A stretch of 25,212 nt of DNA from CAYRJA01 sp964424455. Lineage in GTDB: Bacteria > Bacteroidota > Bacteroidia > Chitinophagales > UBA10324. This document shows, piece after piece, positions 1 to 8,978 of this stretch. Positions within the stretch are counted from its first letter, which is position 1; each line of letters begins with the position of its first letter. The stretch spans positions 1-25,212 of the forward strand of contig CAYRJA010000037.1 of assembly GCA_964424455.1 (NCBI GenBank). The letters are read 5' to 3'. Made by a program: the position numbers and the translations under genes. The notes under the pieces are model-generated. The model made no database searches and was not told where the DNA came from. It saw only the letters and a program-made list of their open reading frames with translations.

Positions 1-560
1 GAATTTCAATGATTATCCCTGTGTTATTTATCTCCACTATATATGCTATTAGTTTTTTATCTACTTTGGTTTCTAATCTTATAACTAGCATGATGATTAA
101 ACATGCTAAAAATGTTAAAGGTAAAGATAAAGTTAAAAATAGTAGAGTGATTAATAGTTATTTAATACTTTTCTTTTCTACTATTGTCTTAGGTTCTAAT
201 GTATATATGACTTTTTATGCTAACAATCCTGTATTTTTATGGTTAGACCAAGCACTTAAGAAAAAAGTATTTGCTAAAACAGTTGATTCTGAGATTGAGT
301 TAGATAAACTCAAACCTTTAGACGTAGTTAGATTATCTGAACTTGAAGAAAAAGATAGAGAATGTGCAAGAAAAATAGTAAATATGATTCCAGAAAAAGC
401 TTCTGTTTCTGGTCCTGATTATTTAGGTGCTCATTTATCCATTAGAGAAACTTATGCAATATTTCCCGCATTATATAAAGATGCTGATTATGTAATAGTA
501 GATGTGTTCTCTCGTAAATTATTAAATATATTAGATTTGGATTTAGATTTAGACAAAGAA
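1..560 (+). other. A/T-rich block of probably foreign origin (DUF2079 C-terminal fragment)
   Basis: Composition differs sharply from the rest of the window. By hand count the line 121-180 has 11 G/C of 60, against 32 of 60 for 2161-2220. Codons here end almost only in A or T. The encoded residues resemble the end of DUF2079 membrane proteins, which have no reason to lie in front of a T9SS adhesin. The changeover falls within about 531-602, next to a short low-complexity run encoding LDLDLDLDKE, a plausible place for a mis-assembly or an illegitimate join. Assembly chimera is my preferred reading; a true transfer and fusion cannot be excluded. Confidence 0.6.
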
Positions 561-3500
561 ATTGACAAGAGAATGATTTTCTCCAGAAATAAAATTGAGT
601 CGGATTATATTCTGAAAAATTCTTCCGTAGCGGATAACGGTGATTTGGTATTCTTTGAAGAAGTAATATTACCTTCAGGTTATGTGTTAGAAAGAGATTT
701 TGAAAAAGGAGAAGAAGTAAACGGAAACTGGAAAGGTGATTTAATTGTGAAAGATGGAGAAGGAAATGAGCAGGCACGTTTTCATGCTCCTGTTTACTAT
801 GATTCAAATACTAACTATCAAGACCGCAGCAAAAAATTCTTGTCAGGAACTTACAATATCAAAAATGAAAATGGGAAACATATTATTCAAATCATTGTTC
901 CGGCAGATTGGTTAAAGAGCCCTGAAAGAGTTTACCCCGTAACCATAGACCCGCCTGTTACAGGACCTGTTGCTAAATGGACAGGAGGGACTATTCCAAG
1001 TTGTTACCAGCCGGCTGCATCCGCTTCTAATCTGAATGTAACCATCCCTGCAGGTGTTACAATGAGAAATTTCTATGTCTCATGTAATTTTAGTACTAAC
1101 TTATCTAGTAGTGCAGTATTGGGAGATGGTCGCATGTATTTTACAACTTCCTGTGGCAGAGATCCAGTAAATACTACAGAATACTGGGAGCTTGATTCTT
1201 CAGATCCGAATTACTATGACCCCGGATGGGCATGGATAAGTGATATAGATATGCGGCAAACACTTGCGTGTTGTTTCCTTCCACAATGTACAACACAAAC
1301 AATAACTCTTACAGAACACCTGACAAGAACTTATGGCAGTGGCGGATGTAATACAAACTACATTTATACTGATCTCTCTTTTAACCCGACATTCAGCGCT
1401 TATGTAGTAGGTTATACAGTAGGGAATCCTTCAGGTCCCGCTAATGACCTTTGGTCTGTTTCACCGGGGACATTGTGCGCAGATGAATGCGCTCTTACAA
1501 TGAATGTTACTGCTTACGACGGTGTGCCGCCCTATACTGTTACACATCCATGGGCTTCAGTTCCAGTTACATTCGGAAGTTATTCCGGTAGTGTTGGTGT
1601 TTGTGGTGAAAGTCAGGGAAGCACAGTTTTACAATTAACTATCCCTAATTGTCCTTCTTCAATATGTGCTGTACAGTCATTAAGTATTCCACCTCCAATA
1701 ATTTCTGATGTTTGTGGAAACACGGTGGCGGGATTGAGCGCGAAAAATGTTGCAGTAAATCCTGTTCCTGAAGTAACTGCATCACCCACTCCTGTAACAG
1801 CATGTTCAAATACACAATTTAATGTCAATTTATCCTCTTGTGTTTCGGGAGCATCACTTGATTGGACTGCAACGAATGGAATGTCAGGGAGTGGTAATAT
1901 ATCTACCTCTATTTTAAATAATACCTGCCCATCTTCTTCTGTAACATTTAAGGTCACACCCAAAATGGGAACATGTGTAGGTAAACAGGTTTCTATTCCT
2001 GTTACAATTATTCCCAAGCCCAATATTTCACTTTCAGTCAGCCCTGCAACTGCCTGTAGTGGTAAGCCATGCACAATAACTCCCGCCGGAACAGCGATTT
2101 GTGCAGGCGCAACCTATACATGGGATTTTAACGGAGGTGTTGCCGTACCCGGAACAGGATCAGGCGCTCAGCAGGTTACCTGGACTGCGGCAGGAACCTA
2201 TACTGTAACACTAACTGTAGATAATGGAAACGGCTGTAGTACGGTAACTACAAAAGCAGTAACCGTTGCAGCATCTCCTGTGGCGGATTTTTCAATATCT
2301 CCTTCTCCGTTGTGTCCGGGGCAAACAGCAGATATAATTTTTACAGGAAGCGCTGCAACAGGAGCAACATATACATGGACATTTGGAACAGGTACTATAA
2401 TTTCAGGCATAGATAAAGGTCCCTTTAAAATAAAATGGAATAACCCGGCTATTGAAAAAGTAACATTGACAGTTACAGACTTAAACGGATGTAAATCAGA
2501 TACCATCACTTCTTCTGTTACAGTTTCTGCCCCGCCAACAGGGAATTTTACCTCTGCTCCTGCCGGTTGTTTGACAGCAGTATTGAATTACACAGGAACA
2601 GGAGCACCCGGAGATACCTATAACTGGAATTTTAATGGCGGCACAGCCACTCCTTCATCGGGACAAGGACCTATTTCTGTTTCATGGCCTTTGCCTGCCG
2701 GAAATCATACAGTTTCTTTAGTTGTTGTTACAGCAAGCGGATGCACCGGATCATCATTCAGTGCGCCTGTTACAGTAAACAATAATCCCCCCACTTCGTC
2801 ATTCACTAATTCAACTGCCTGTACAGGGCAGCGGGTTACTTTTACCTATACGGGCAATGGTGCAGCCAATGATACTTACAACTGGAATTTTGGAACAGGA
2901 TCTAATCCTGCCACAGCAACCGGACAGGGACCTCATCAGGTAACTTGGGGCACTTCCGGATCTAAAACAGTTTCATTGACCGTAGGAACCGGCGCGTGTG
3001 TGTCCGCACCCACCGCAAAAACCATCACAATTAACCCAACTCCGACAGCAACCTTTACCGCTTCGCCTAATTCTGTATGCCCGGGTGAAACGGCAACACT
3101 TACTTATATAGGCAATGCTTCTAATAATGCTACTTATTCATGGAACTTCGGAAGCGGCATAGCAACTCCCGGTAATGGCATAGGCCCTCATTTAGTGAAA
3201 TGGGATAGTTCAGGCACATATAATGTTTCACTGCAGGTTACTGAAAACAGTTGTAGTTCTGCCAATCTTACTGCTTCGGTAGTTATAAAACCGGCACCTT
3301 CACCTAAATTTACTATTTCTTCAAACTCAGTATGTGTTGGCAGTGCAGCAACAATTACTTATACTGGAGGAGCTCCTGCGGCTGCAACTTATACATGGGA
3401 TTTTGGCGGAGGAATTGCCACACCGGGTAACGGGCAAGGACCACAATCCGTATCGTGGATGACAGCAGGGAATAAAGCTGTAACACTTTCAGTAGCTTAC

Positions 3501-5855
3501 GGAGGATGTACTGCCATTTCTTCACCGAAAAATATTATGGTTTATGCTGCGCCATCTTCTGCATTTTCAATAAGTTCTTCATCCATTTGCATTGGGAAAA
3601 CAGCAACAATAACTTATACAGGAGGAGCAGGTTCGGGAGCAACTTATGCTTGGGACTTTAAAGGAGGGAGTGCAGTTCCTGGTACCGGTGTGGGTCCTCA
3701 CTCGGTAACATGGTCATCTGCAGGAAGCTATGATATTACCTTAGAAGTAACCGAAAATGGCTGTACTTCATCTGTTACAACAAATATCATAAACGTTAAC
3801 CCTGTACCTACCTCTTCTTTCAATCCGGCTGCTATGTCGGTTTGTGCCAATGCTCCGTTGTCAATACAATATACAGGCAATGCAAAAGCAAGTGCAGTTT
3901 ACAACTGGAATCTTTCCGGTGGAAATGCCACGCCCGGGGGAACAACTCAGGGACCACAATCTGTAATCTGGACAACAGCCGGAACAAAAACAGTAACACT
4001 TTCAGTGGACGAAGGAGGGTGCTCTTCTTCTGTAACATCAGTAAACATAACTGTTAACCCAACTCCCACCGCTACTTTCTCGAATAATAGCAATACTATT
4101 TGCTTAGGAACAAATTCGATTCTTACCTATACAGGAAACGCCACAGGCGTTGCTACATATACTTGGAATTTTGGTGGAGGCACCGGAAATCCCGGTACCG
4201 GGCGGGGTCCGCAAACGGTGACCTGGACTGCCTCCGGTGTATATAATGTGAGTTTGCAGGTAACCGAAAATGGATGTTCCTCCTCTATAGTAAATACTAT
4301 TAATGTCTATAGTATTCCTAATGCAGATTTCAGTTCAACCTTTTCATCTGTCTGTAATAACAACCCTACTTTTCTAAACTACACAGGCAGCGCTTCAGGT
4401 TCAGCTTCATACAACTGGAATTTTGATGGAGGTACAGCTACTCCGGGTTCAGGACAAGGTCCGCAAAGAGTTGTCTGGACAACAGAAGGAACTAAAACAG
4501 TTTCACTCACTGTAACAGAAAACGGATGTACTTCACCGATGTTTACACAAGATGTTACAGTAAACCCGCTGCCGGTAGTATCGTTCAATATTTCTCCTGC
4601 AACTATTTGTGAGGGTGAAAGTGTTACAATGAGCTTTACCGGCAATGCAGGATCCGGGGCAACCTATAACTGGATATTTGACGGAGGAACACCGCAGTCG
4701 GCAACAGGAGCGGGCGCACAGTCGGTCGCGTACAATGCCGGAGGAGTCTTTACAAGCAGGCTGTTTGTAACAGATAAAGGATGTGTAGATTCTACTTCTA
4801 ACCAGATAACAGTAAATTCATATCCGCTATCTTCATTTACCATATCTCCTTCAGCAATTTGTGCAGGTGCAACGACGACATTATTATTTAACGGCTCAGC
4901 AAAACCCGGAGCGATATACAACTGGAGTTTTGGGAACGGACAGGTTATTTCCGGTTCCGCCAATGGACCGGGACCTATATCAGTAAAATATTCTTCGATA
5001 GGTACAGAAAATATTTCACTTACTGTGGACCAAGGCGGCTGTCAGAGTACTGCCTTTTCTAAGAGTATGGATGTAAATATTTCCCCCAACGCAGATTTCG
5101 ATGCGGTAAATTTCTCGGGCTGCGACCAACTGGATGTCAGTTTTCTGAATCTCAGCAATGGCGCTTCCCTGTATCTATGGAGTTTTGGCGACAACACTGC
5201 TGATACCATCTACAATCCTTCTCATCATTATGGACCGGGAGTTTACTCAGTAAAATTGGTTGCTGTTAATCCGTTTGGTTGCAAGGACTCTCTTACAAAA
5301 ACAGACTATATAAAAGTAGTACCTACTCCTGTTGCATTATTTACTTCAAGTCCCACTATTAATGTTACAGTTGAAAAAACATCTGCATCTGTTTTCTTTT
5401 TTAACCAAACCTCCAATGGGAAAGATTTCTTGTGGAATTTTGGTGATGGAGATGAAAGCAACACAAAAAACCCTGTTCACATTTATAATGATACCGGAAG
5501 ATATGTAGTAACCTTAATCGCAGTCAATGAATTAGGATGTTCCGATACATTCAGTTTAGGTCCGTATATTATCGTTCCTCCTGCGGTTGTATTTATACCG
5601 TCTGCATTTACGCCAAACAGTAATGGGATGAATGAAATATTTAAAGTTTATGGAACCTATATTACCAATGTAAACATGCAGGTATTCAATAGATGGGGAG
5701 AACTTGTTTATTCCGGAGATGGGTTTAATGAAGGATGGGACGGTTCTTTCCACGGTAAAGCGCTTAACCCTGGCGTGTACCTGTACTACATCCGAATTAC
5801 AACAGAGAAGGGCAGAGAATTAAGATATAAAGGAGATGTTACTTTGCTTAAGTAG
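1..5855 (+). CDS. Giant T9SS-secreted PKD-repeat surface protein, with an apparently foreign DUF2079-like N-terminus
   Basis: The open frame runs from the window edge; the first ATG is at 9, but no stop precedes it, so the left end may be truncated. Residues 1 to about 180 contain two membrane segments (about 1-25 and 50-70) and the stretch IPEKASVSGPDYLGAHLS followed by RE and ADYVIVD, which I recognise as the C-terminal end of DUF2079-type membrane proteins. From about residue 196 (ESDYILKN) to YPVTIDPP near 320 it reads as a Bacteroidota secreted protein. Residues about 330-660 are beta-rich and unassigned. Residues about 672-1690 hold 12 divergent PKD-like repeats, 1694-1857 two canonical PKD domains (WSFGD, WNFGDGD), and 1858-1948 a gliding-motility-associated type B sorting domain (FIPSAFTPNSNG, FNRWGELVY, WDG). 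The T9SS should export and anchor it at the cell surface, perhaps as an adhesin. Its native start and signal peptide are missing, replaced by the foreign part. The C-terminal assignment is firm; the reality of the fusion is doubtful. Confidence 0.85.
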   Translation, partial: ISMIIPVLFISTIYAISFLSTLVSNLITSMMIKHAKNVKGKDKVKNSRVINSYLILFFSTIVLGSNVYMTFYANNPVFLWLDQALKKKVFAKTVDSEIELDKLKPLDVVRLSELEEKDRECARKIVNMIPEKASVSGPDYLGAHLSIRETYAIFPALYKDADYVIVDVFSRKLLNILDLDLDLDKEIDKRMIFSRNKIESDYILKNSSVADNGDLVFFEEVILPSGYVLERDFEKGEEVNGNWKGDLIVKDGEGNEQARFHAPVYYDSNTNYQDRSKKFLSGTYNIKNENGKHIIQIIVPADWLKSPERVYPVTIDPPVTGPVAKWTGGTIPSCYQPAASASNLNVTIPAGVTMRNFYVSCNFSTNLSSSAVLGDGRMYFTTSCGRDPVNTTEYWELDSSDPNYYDPGWAWISDIDMRQTLACCFLPQCTTQTITLTEHLTRTYGSGGCNTNYIYTDLSFNPTFSAYVVGYTVGNPSGPANDLWSVSPGTLCADECALTMNVTAYDGVPPYTVTHPWASVPVTFGSYSGSVGVCGESQGSTVLQLTIPNCPSSICAVQSLSIPPPIISDVCGNTVAGLSAKNVAVNPVPEVTASPTPVTACSNTQFNVNLSSCVSGASLDWTATNGMSGSGNISTSILNNTCPSSSVTFKVTPKMGTCVGKQVSIPVTIIPKPNISLSVSPATACSGKPCTITPAGTAICAGATYTWDFNGGVAVPGTGSGAQQVTWTAAGTYTVTLTVDNGNGCSTVTTKAVTVAASPVADFSISPSPLCPGQTADIIFTGSAATGATYTWTFGTGTIISGIDKGPFKIKWNNPAIEKVTLTVTDLNGCKSDTITSSVTVSAPPTGNFTSAPAGCLTAVLNYTGTGAPGDTYNWNFNGGTATPSSGQGPISVSWPLPAGNHTVSLVVVTASGCTGSSFSAPVTVNNNPPTSSFTNSTACTGQRVTFTYTGNGAANDTYNWNFGTGSNPATATGQGPHQVTWGTSGSKTVSLTVGTGACVSAPTAKTITINPTPTATFTASPNSVCPGETATLTYIGNASNNATYSWNFGSGIATPGNGIGPHLVKWDSSGTYNVSLQVTENSCSSANLTASVVIKPAPSPKFTISSNSVCVGSAATITYTGGAPAAATYTWDFGGGIATPGNGQGPQSVSWMTAGNKAVTLSVAYGGCTAISSPKNIMVYAAPSSAFSISSSSICIGKTATITYTGGAGSGATYAWDFKGGSAVPGTGVGPHSVTWSSAGSYDITLEVTENGCTSSVTTNIINVNPVPTSSFNPAAMSVCANAPLSIQYTGNAKASAVYNWNLSGGNATPGGTTQGPQSVIWTTAGTKTVTLSVDEGGCSSSVTSVNITVNPTPTATFSNNSNTICLGTNSILTYTGNATGVATYTWNFGGGTGNPGTGRGPQTVTWTASGVYNVSLQVTENGCSSSIVNTINVYSIPNADFSSTFSSVCNNNPTFLNYTGSASGSASYNWNFDGGTATPGSGQGPQRVVWTTEGTKTVSLTVTENGCTSPMFTQDVTVNPLPVVSFNISPATICEGESVTMSFTGNAGSGATYNWIFDGGTPQSATGAGAQSVAYNAGGVFTSRLFVTDKGCVDSTSNQITVNSYPLSSFTISPSAICAGATTTLLFNGSAKPGAIYNWSFGNGQVISGSANGPGPISVKYSSIGTENISLTVDQGGCQSTAFSKSMDVNISPNADFDAVNFSGCDQLDVSFLNLSNGASLYLWSFGDNTADTIYNPSHHYGPGVYSVKLVAVNPFGCKDSLTKTDYIKVVPTPVALFTSSPTINVTVEKTSASVFFFNQTSNGKDFLWNFGDGDESNTKNPVHIYNDTGRYVVTLIAVNELGCSDTFSLGPYIIVPPAVVFIPSAFTPNSNGMNEIFKVYGTYITNVNMQVFNRWGELVYSGDGFNEGWDGSFHGKALNPGVYLYYIRITTEKGRELRYKGDVTLLK
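2022..5590 (+). repeat. Tandem PKD-like domain repeats (12 divergent + 2 canonical)
   Basis: Twelve units of roughly 80-85 codons share the pattern: Cys near the start (often SVC or SIC), a YTG turn, Y-x-W-x-F, a Gly-rich GG-x-A-x-PG-x-G-x-GP segment, V-x-W, T-x-TL-x-V and a second Cys (ENGC or GGC) near the end. The two Cys probably form one disulfide per domain outside the cell. The DNA of the units has diverged, so this is old domain duplication rather than a fresh DNA repeat. The last two units (about 5089-5590) keep the classical PKD core FGD. Confidence 0.85.
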
Positions 5856-5911
5856 AATGTCTGCTCAAGGGATTGCCTGAAAAATCATAAATTTTATTAG
5901 TATGAATTTAT

Positions 5912-5946
5912 CTGTTTAATAATAGTTTTGTAAACTTTTTAAACAG
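5912..5946 (+). other. Compound inverted repeat after the PKD protein gene
   Basis: Outer arms CTGTTTAA (5912-5919) and TTAAACAG (5939-5946) pair perfectly; inside them AGTTT and AAACT (5924-5928 and 5932-5936) form a second small stem. It lies 57 nt after the stop of the PKD gene. No T-run follows on the plus strand, so it is not a clear intrinsic terminator; it could protect the mRNA 3' end. TAGTTTTG at 5923-5930 fits the phylum's -7 consensus but has no good -33 partner. Confidence 0.3.
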
Positions 5947-6021
5947 TCTATGATGATTATTGTCATTCTTTAGCAAATCTTTATCCAACAATTTTAAAAT
6001 TTATTAAATAATAAAAAACTT

Positions 6022-7137
6022 ATGAGTTCTTACAAAGTAATTGGTTTGATGTCGGGCAGTTCAATGGATGGACTTGACCTTGCTTATTGTGTTTTCGATG
6101 AAAACAATGGTAAGTGGACATACAAGATTGAAGTAGCCGAGTGTGTGTCTTTTCCTCAAAAATGGAAACTGCGTCTTCAAAGTTTAGTATTGCAGAATGC
6201 TGTAACCTATTTGAAAACAGATGCGTTCTTCGGCCATTATCTTGGAGAAGTGATTAAGAAATTTATTGAAGAAAAGGGCTTAGAAGGTAAAGTGGATTTC
6301 ATTGCCTCCCATGGTCAAACCGTTTTTCATCAACCGGAAAATCAAATGACCAGCCAGATAGGCGATCCGGCGGCAATTGTTGCTGAGTGCGGTCAGCATG
6401 TGATTGCTAATTTCAGAACCATTGATGTTGCACTCGGCGGACAGGGCGCTCCGATAGCTCCGATTGGCGATAAACTTCTGTTCCAGAATTTCCGCTTCTG
6501 TCTGAATATTGGAGGCATTGCCAATGTTTCCGCAAAACTGAATGACGGACGATTGATTGGGTTTGACATTTGTGGCGCCAACATGGTATTGAATGCTTTG
6601 GCAAATGAAATTGATTTAGAGTTTGATAAAGACGGATTGATGGCGCGTGAAGGAAGTGTGAACGAGGAATTGCTTGGTGAAATGAATACGCAGTGGTATT
6701 ATGAGAAAACATATCCTAAATCGCTCGGTGGAGGCTGGGTGACAAAAGTCTTTCAACCCATTTTTAGAAAATACAGAATGAGTGTTGAAGATAAACTGCG
6801 GACAGCAATAGAGCACATTGCCATGCAAATCGGAAAGGATGTTACAACAGTAATTAATAATGAAGGTATCGCAAAGGAAGGTTCTCAGATGCTGGTAACG
6901 GGTGGTGGCGCTTTCAATAAACTTCTGGTTGAAAGAATCAAATATTACTCTCCTGTTCAGTTAGTGATTCCCGATCCAGCCACGATTAAGTTTAAAGAAG
7001 CATTGATTATGGCATTTATGGGAGCATTAAGAATAAGAGGAGAAGTGAATGTGCTGAGTTCTGTAACAGGCGCTACAGAAGACAGTTGCGGAGGAGAAGT
7101 TTTTCATAGCATAAAACGCCCCGTACTTGTTCCATAA
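6022..7137 (+). CDS. anmK: Anhydro-N-acetylmuramic acid kinase
   Basis: The 371-aa protein matches AnmK over its full length. This enzyme opens 1,6-anhydro-N-acetylmuramic acid with ATP to give MurNAc-6-phosphate, a cytoplasmic step in recycling cell-wall fragments. Visible hallmarks are the N-terminal ATP-binding loop GLMSGSSMDG (residues 8-17), SHGQTVFHQP, the segment GFDICGANM, whose Asp182 aligns with the family's catalytic base, and the VTGGGAFN glycine turn near the C-terminus, as in the hexokinase/actin fold. The ATG at 6022 puts the kinase loop at the usual distance from the N-terminus and is preceded by an A/T-rich leader without a Shine-Dalgarno. It stands alone between the PKD gene and a terminator, with no murQ or nagZ next to it. 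Confidence in the family is high. Confidence 0.95.
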   Translation: MSSYKVIGLMSGSSMDGLDLAYCVFDENNGKWTYKIEVAECVSFPQKWKLRLQSLVLQNAVTYLKTDAFFGHYLGEVIKKFIEEKGLEGKVDFIASHGQTVFHQPENQMTSQIGDPAAIVAECGQHVIANFRTIDVALGGQGAPIAPIGDKLLFQNFRFCLNIGGIANVSAKLNDGRLIGFDICGANMVLNALANEIDLEFDKDGLMAREGSVNEELLGEMNTQWYYEKTYPKSLGGGWVTKVFQPIFRKYRMSVEDKLRTAIEHIAMQIGKDVTTVINNEGIAKEGSQMLVTGGGAFNKLLVERIKYYSPVQLVIPDPATIKFKEALIMAFMGALRIRGEVNVLSSVTGATEDSCGGEVFHSIKRPVLVP

Positions 7138-7159
7138 TATTATGAATTGGATTTCTAAG

Positions 7160-7188
7160 ACCCTTGTGATTTATCACAGGGGTTTTTT
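7160..7188 (+). terminator. Intrinsic terminator after anmK
   Basis: Arms ACCCTTGTGA (7160-7169) and TCACAGGGGT (7174-7183) form a 10-bp stem with one G-U pair around the loop TTTA. The T-run 7183-7188 follows directly. It begins 22 nt after the anmK stop and so separates anmK from the reductase gene. Confidence 0.85.
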
Positions 7189-7223
7189 ATTTTCTTTGTT
7201 GGAGAAATAGATGGAATAACACA

Positions 7224-8222
7224 ATGATATTAGTAACAGGCGGCACAGGGTTTATTGGAAAATATCTGCTTCAGAAATTAATCAGGCAGGAAGATCCTGT
7301 TCGTGCTCTTGTAAGAAATCAATCAATCAATCGCAATTCGTTTCCTGATGATATTGCTGCTAAAATAGATTGGGTAGAAGGAGATATCTTAGATGTTATT
7401 TCATTGAAAGAAGCCATGCAGGGTTGTGATAAAGTTTACCATTGCGCAGGATTGGTTTCCTTTCTTTCTAAAGATAAAAAACTGTTACACCAAATCAATG
7501 TAACAGGAACTGCTAATGTGGTAAATGCAGCTTTGGACAACGGGTCAGTAAAGTTGTTGCATGTCAGTTCCATTGCTGCGTTAGGAAGAACGCCCACTTA
7601 TAACCATATTAATGAAAAAACAAAATGGCAGGATAGTCCGCTCAACAGTGAGTATGCGATTTCAAAATATCTCGCAGAAATGGAAGTATGGCGCGGAATT
7701 GCGGAAGGATTAAATGCAGTGATAGTGAATCCTTCCGTGGTGCTTGGTGCAGGAAACTGGAAACACGGAACCTGTAAATTCTTTTCTGATATTTATAAAG
7801 GAATGCCGGCTTATACAGAGGGAGTAAATGGATTTGTAGATGTGCAGGATGTTATCGAACTGATGATTCTACTGATGAACAGCGATTACAATAATGAACG
7901 GTTTATTCTTAACGGAGAAAATGTTTCCTATAAAGATTTTCTCTTTTCTATTGCAGATGCCCTTGAGAAGAAACACCCTGCGATTAAGGTCTCAGGGGTA
8001 TTAGCTGAAGCAGCATGGAGAATATTTAAGATTCAGTCTTTATTTGCAGGCAGCAAGCCATTAGTTACAAAAGAAACCGCACGCATTTCCACTCAAAAAT
8101 TTTATTATGATAATACCAAGGTAAAAGAGGCAATGGATTTTCAGTTTACTCCGATTGCTCAGACAGTGAAATGGATATCTGAAAAATTATTGTCAGAAAT
8201 GAAACAGACTACACGGTCATAA
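7224..8222 (+). CDS. NAD(P)-dependent epimerase/reductase, extended SDR family (dihydroflavonol-4-reductase-like)
   Basis: A 332-aa extended short-chain dehydrogenase/reductase. The Rossmann motif GGTGFIG (residues 6-12) opens the protein; DxxD-type spacing follows in EGDILD. The active site is visible as HVSSIAALG (Ser115/116) and Y144-A-I-S-K148, the YxxxK pair. The overall look (VTGGTGFIG, VYHCAGLVS, VNVTGTANVV-like segment, NPSVVLG) is closest to dihydroflavonol-4-reductase/nucleoside-diphosphate-sugar epimerase-like proteins common in Bacteroidota. The substrate cannot be read from the sequence. The gene follows the anmK terminator, so it should have its own promoter, which I could not identify. 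Its 3' end overlaps the oppositely oriented frr gene by 14 nt. Confidence 0.88.
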   Translation: MILVTGGTGFIGKYLLQKLIRQEDPVRALVRNQSINRNSFPDDIAAKIDWVEGDILDVISLKEAMQGCDKVYHCAGLVSFLSKDKKLLHQINVTGTANVVNAALDNGSVKLLHVSSIAALGRTPTYNHINEKTKWQDSPLNSEYAISKYLAEMEVWRGIAEGLNAVIVNPSVVLGAGNWKHGTCKFFSDIYKGMPAYTEGVNGFVDVQDVIELMILLMNSDYNNERFILNGENVSYKDFLFSIADALEKKHPAIKVSGVLAEAAWRIFKIQSLFAGSKPLVTKETARISTQKFYYDNTKVKEAMDFQFTPIAQTVKWISEKLLSEMKQTTRS

Positions 8223-8766
8223 TCTCCTTCTCTTTCACTTGCAGATGCTTTTCTATTGTGGCAATAAAACTGTCTGTAAGTTGCTGAACCCGGGCTTCCG
8301 CACCTTTAATTTCGTCTTCTGCAATATGTTCTTTATCTGATTTCTTTACCTGTTCGTTGGTATCTCTGCGAATATTACGGATGCTCACGCGTGTCGTTTC
8401 CGCCAGTGCATGTGCCTTCTTCACATATTCTCTTCTGCGTTCTTCAGTAAGCGGTGGTTGAAACAATTTTATCATAGCGCCATCATTATGCGGATTGATG
8501 CCGATGTTTGCTGCATTAATAGCACGTTCAATTTGTTCGAGCATTTTCTTTTCCCATGGCTGTATATTTAGAGTGCGGGCATCTACCGCGGCAACATTTG
8601 CAACCTGGTTAATCGGTGTTTGCGTACCATAGTAATCTACAGTAATACCATCAACAATATTCGGACTGATTTTTCCGGCTCGCACCTTAGATAGTTCTTG
8701 CTCAAAGTGCTGAATCACTTTATCCATCTGAGCTTTTGCATTATTTATCAAGTCATTTAGTGTCAT
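8209..8766 (-). CDS. frr: Ribosome recycling factor
   Basis: The 185-aa protein is a full-length RRF, which with EF-G splits post-termination ribosomes. Characteristic stretches are LSKVRAGKISPNIVDGI, VDYYGTQTPINQVANV, QPWEKKMLEQIERAI, IPLTEERR-equivalent PPLTEERRREYVKKAH and NIRRDTNEQVKK. Length equals the usual 185 aa. It is downstream of pyrH on the same strand, the arrangement seen in many bacteria, but separated here by 212 nt, so it may use its own promoter (see 8784-8791). Its last codons overlap the end of the convergent SDR gene. Confidence 0.97.
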   Translation of the reverse strand: MTLNDLINNAKAQMDKVIQHFEQELSKVRAGKISPNIVDGITVDYYGTQTPINQVANVAAVDARTLNIQPWEKKMLEQIERAINAANIGINPHNDGAMIKLFQPPLTEERRREYVKKAHALAETTRVSIRNIRRDTNEQVKKSDKEHIAEDEIKGAEARVQQLTDSFIATIEKHLQVKEKEIMTV

Positions 8767-8783
8767 AAATAGTGGCTTTGTGA

Positions 8784-8791
8784 CAAAAGTA
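8784..8791 (-). promoter_or_regulatory. Possible -7 element for frr
   Basis: On the minus strand the sequence reads TACTTTTG, a full match to the Bacteroidota -7 consensus TAnnTTTG, 17 nt upstream of the frr ATG. I see no TTG at the usual 19-21-nt distance, so the -33 part is poor. It would explain how frr is expressed across the long pyrH-frr gap. Confidence 0.35.
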
Positions 8792-8978
8792 ATTTCTCTC
8801 TTTCATTATTTTGAAAAAAAATTGTACAACTGTATATATTTCTACTGCTTCGGATATCATCATACATAAATAAGAAAGAATACAGGTACAGCAGAAGAAC
8901 AAAGTATATCCCGTTCCGGAGCTGTGTCACCAATGATATTATGGATAGTGTTACAGAAACTATAACAGAAAACAGCAA

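Noticed and set aside
2022..5080. Regularly spaced repeats that might suggest a CRISPR or minisatellite array
   Set aside because: The period is about 250 nt, the DNA units are diverged, and the similarity is at protein level (PKD-like domains).
5912..5946. Hairpin after the PKD gene as an intrinsic terminator
   Set aside because: The pairing is real, but no T-run follows on the plus strand, so I list it only as an inverted repeat.
8763..8978. Open frame of 71 codons between pyrH and frr on the minus strand
   Set aside because: It starts with TTG right after the pyrH stop, has no known motif, a hydrophobic/low-complexity composition expected from A/T-rich DNA, and runs over the frr start. 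Treated as non-coding.
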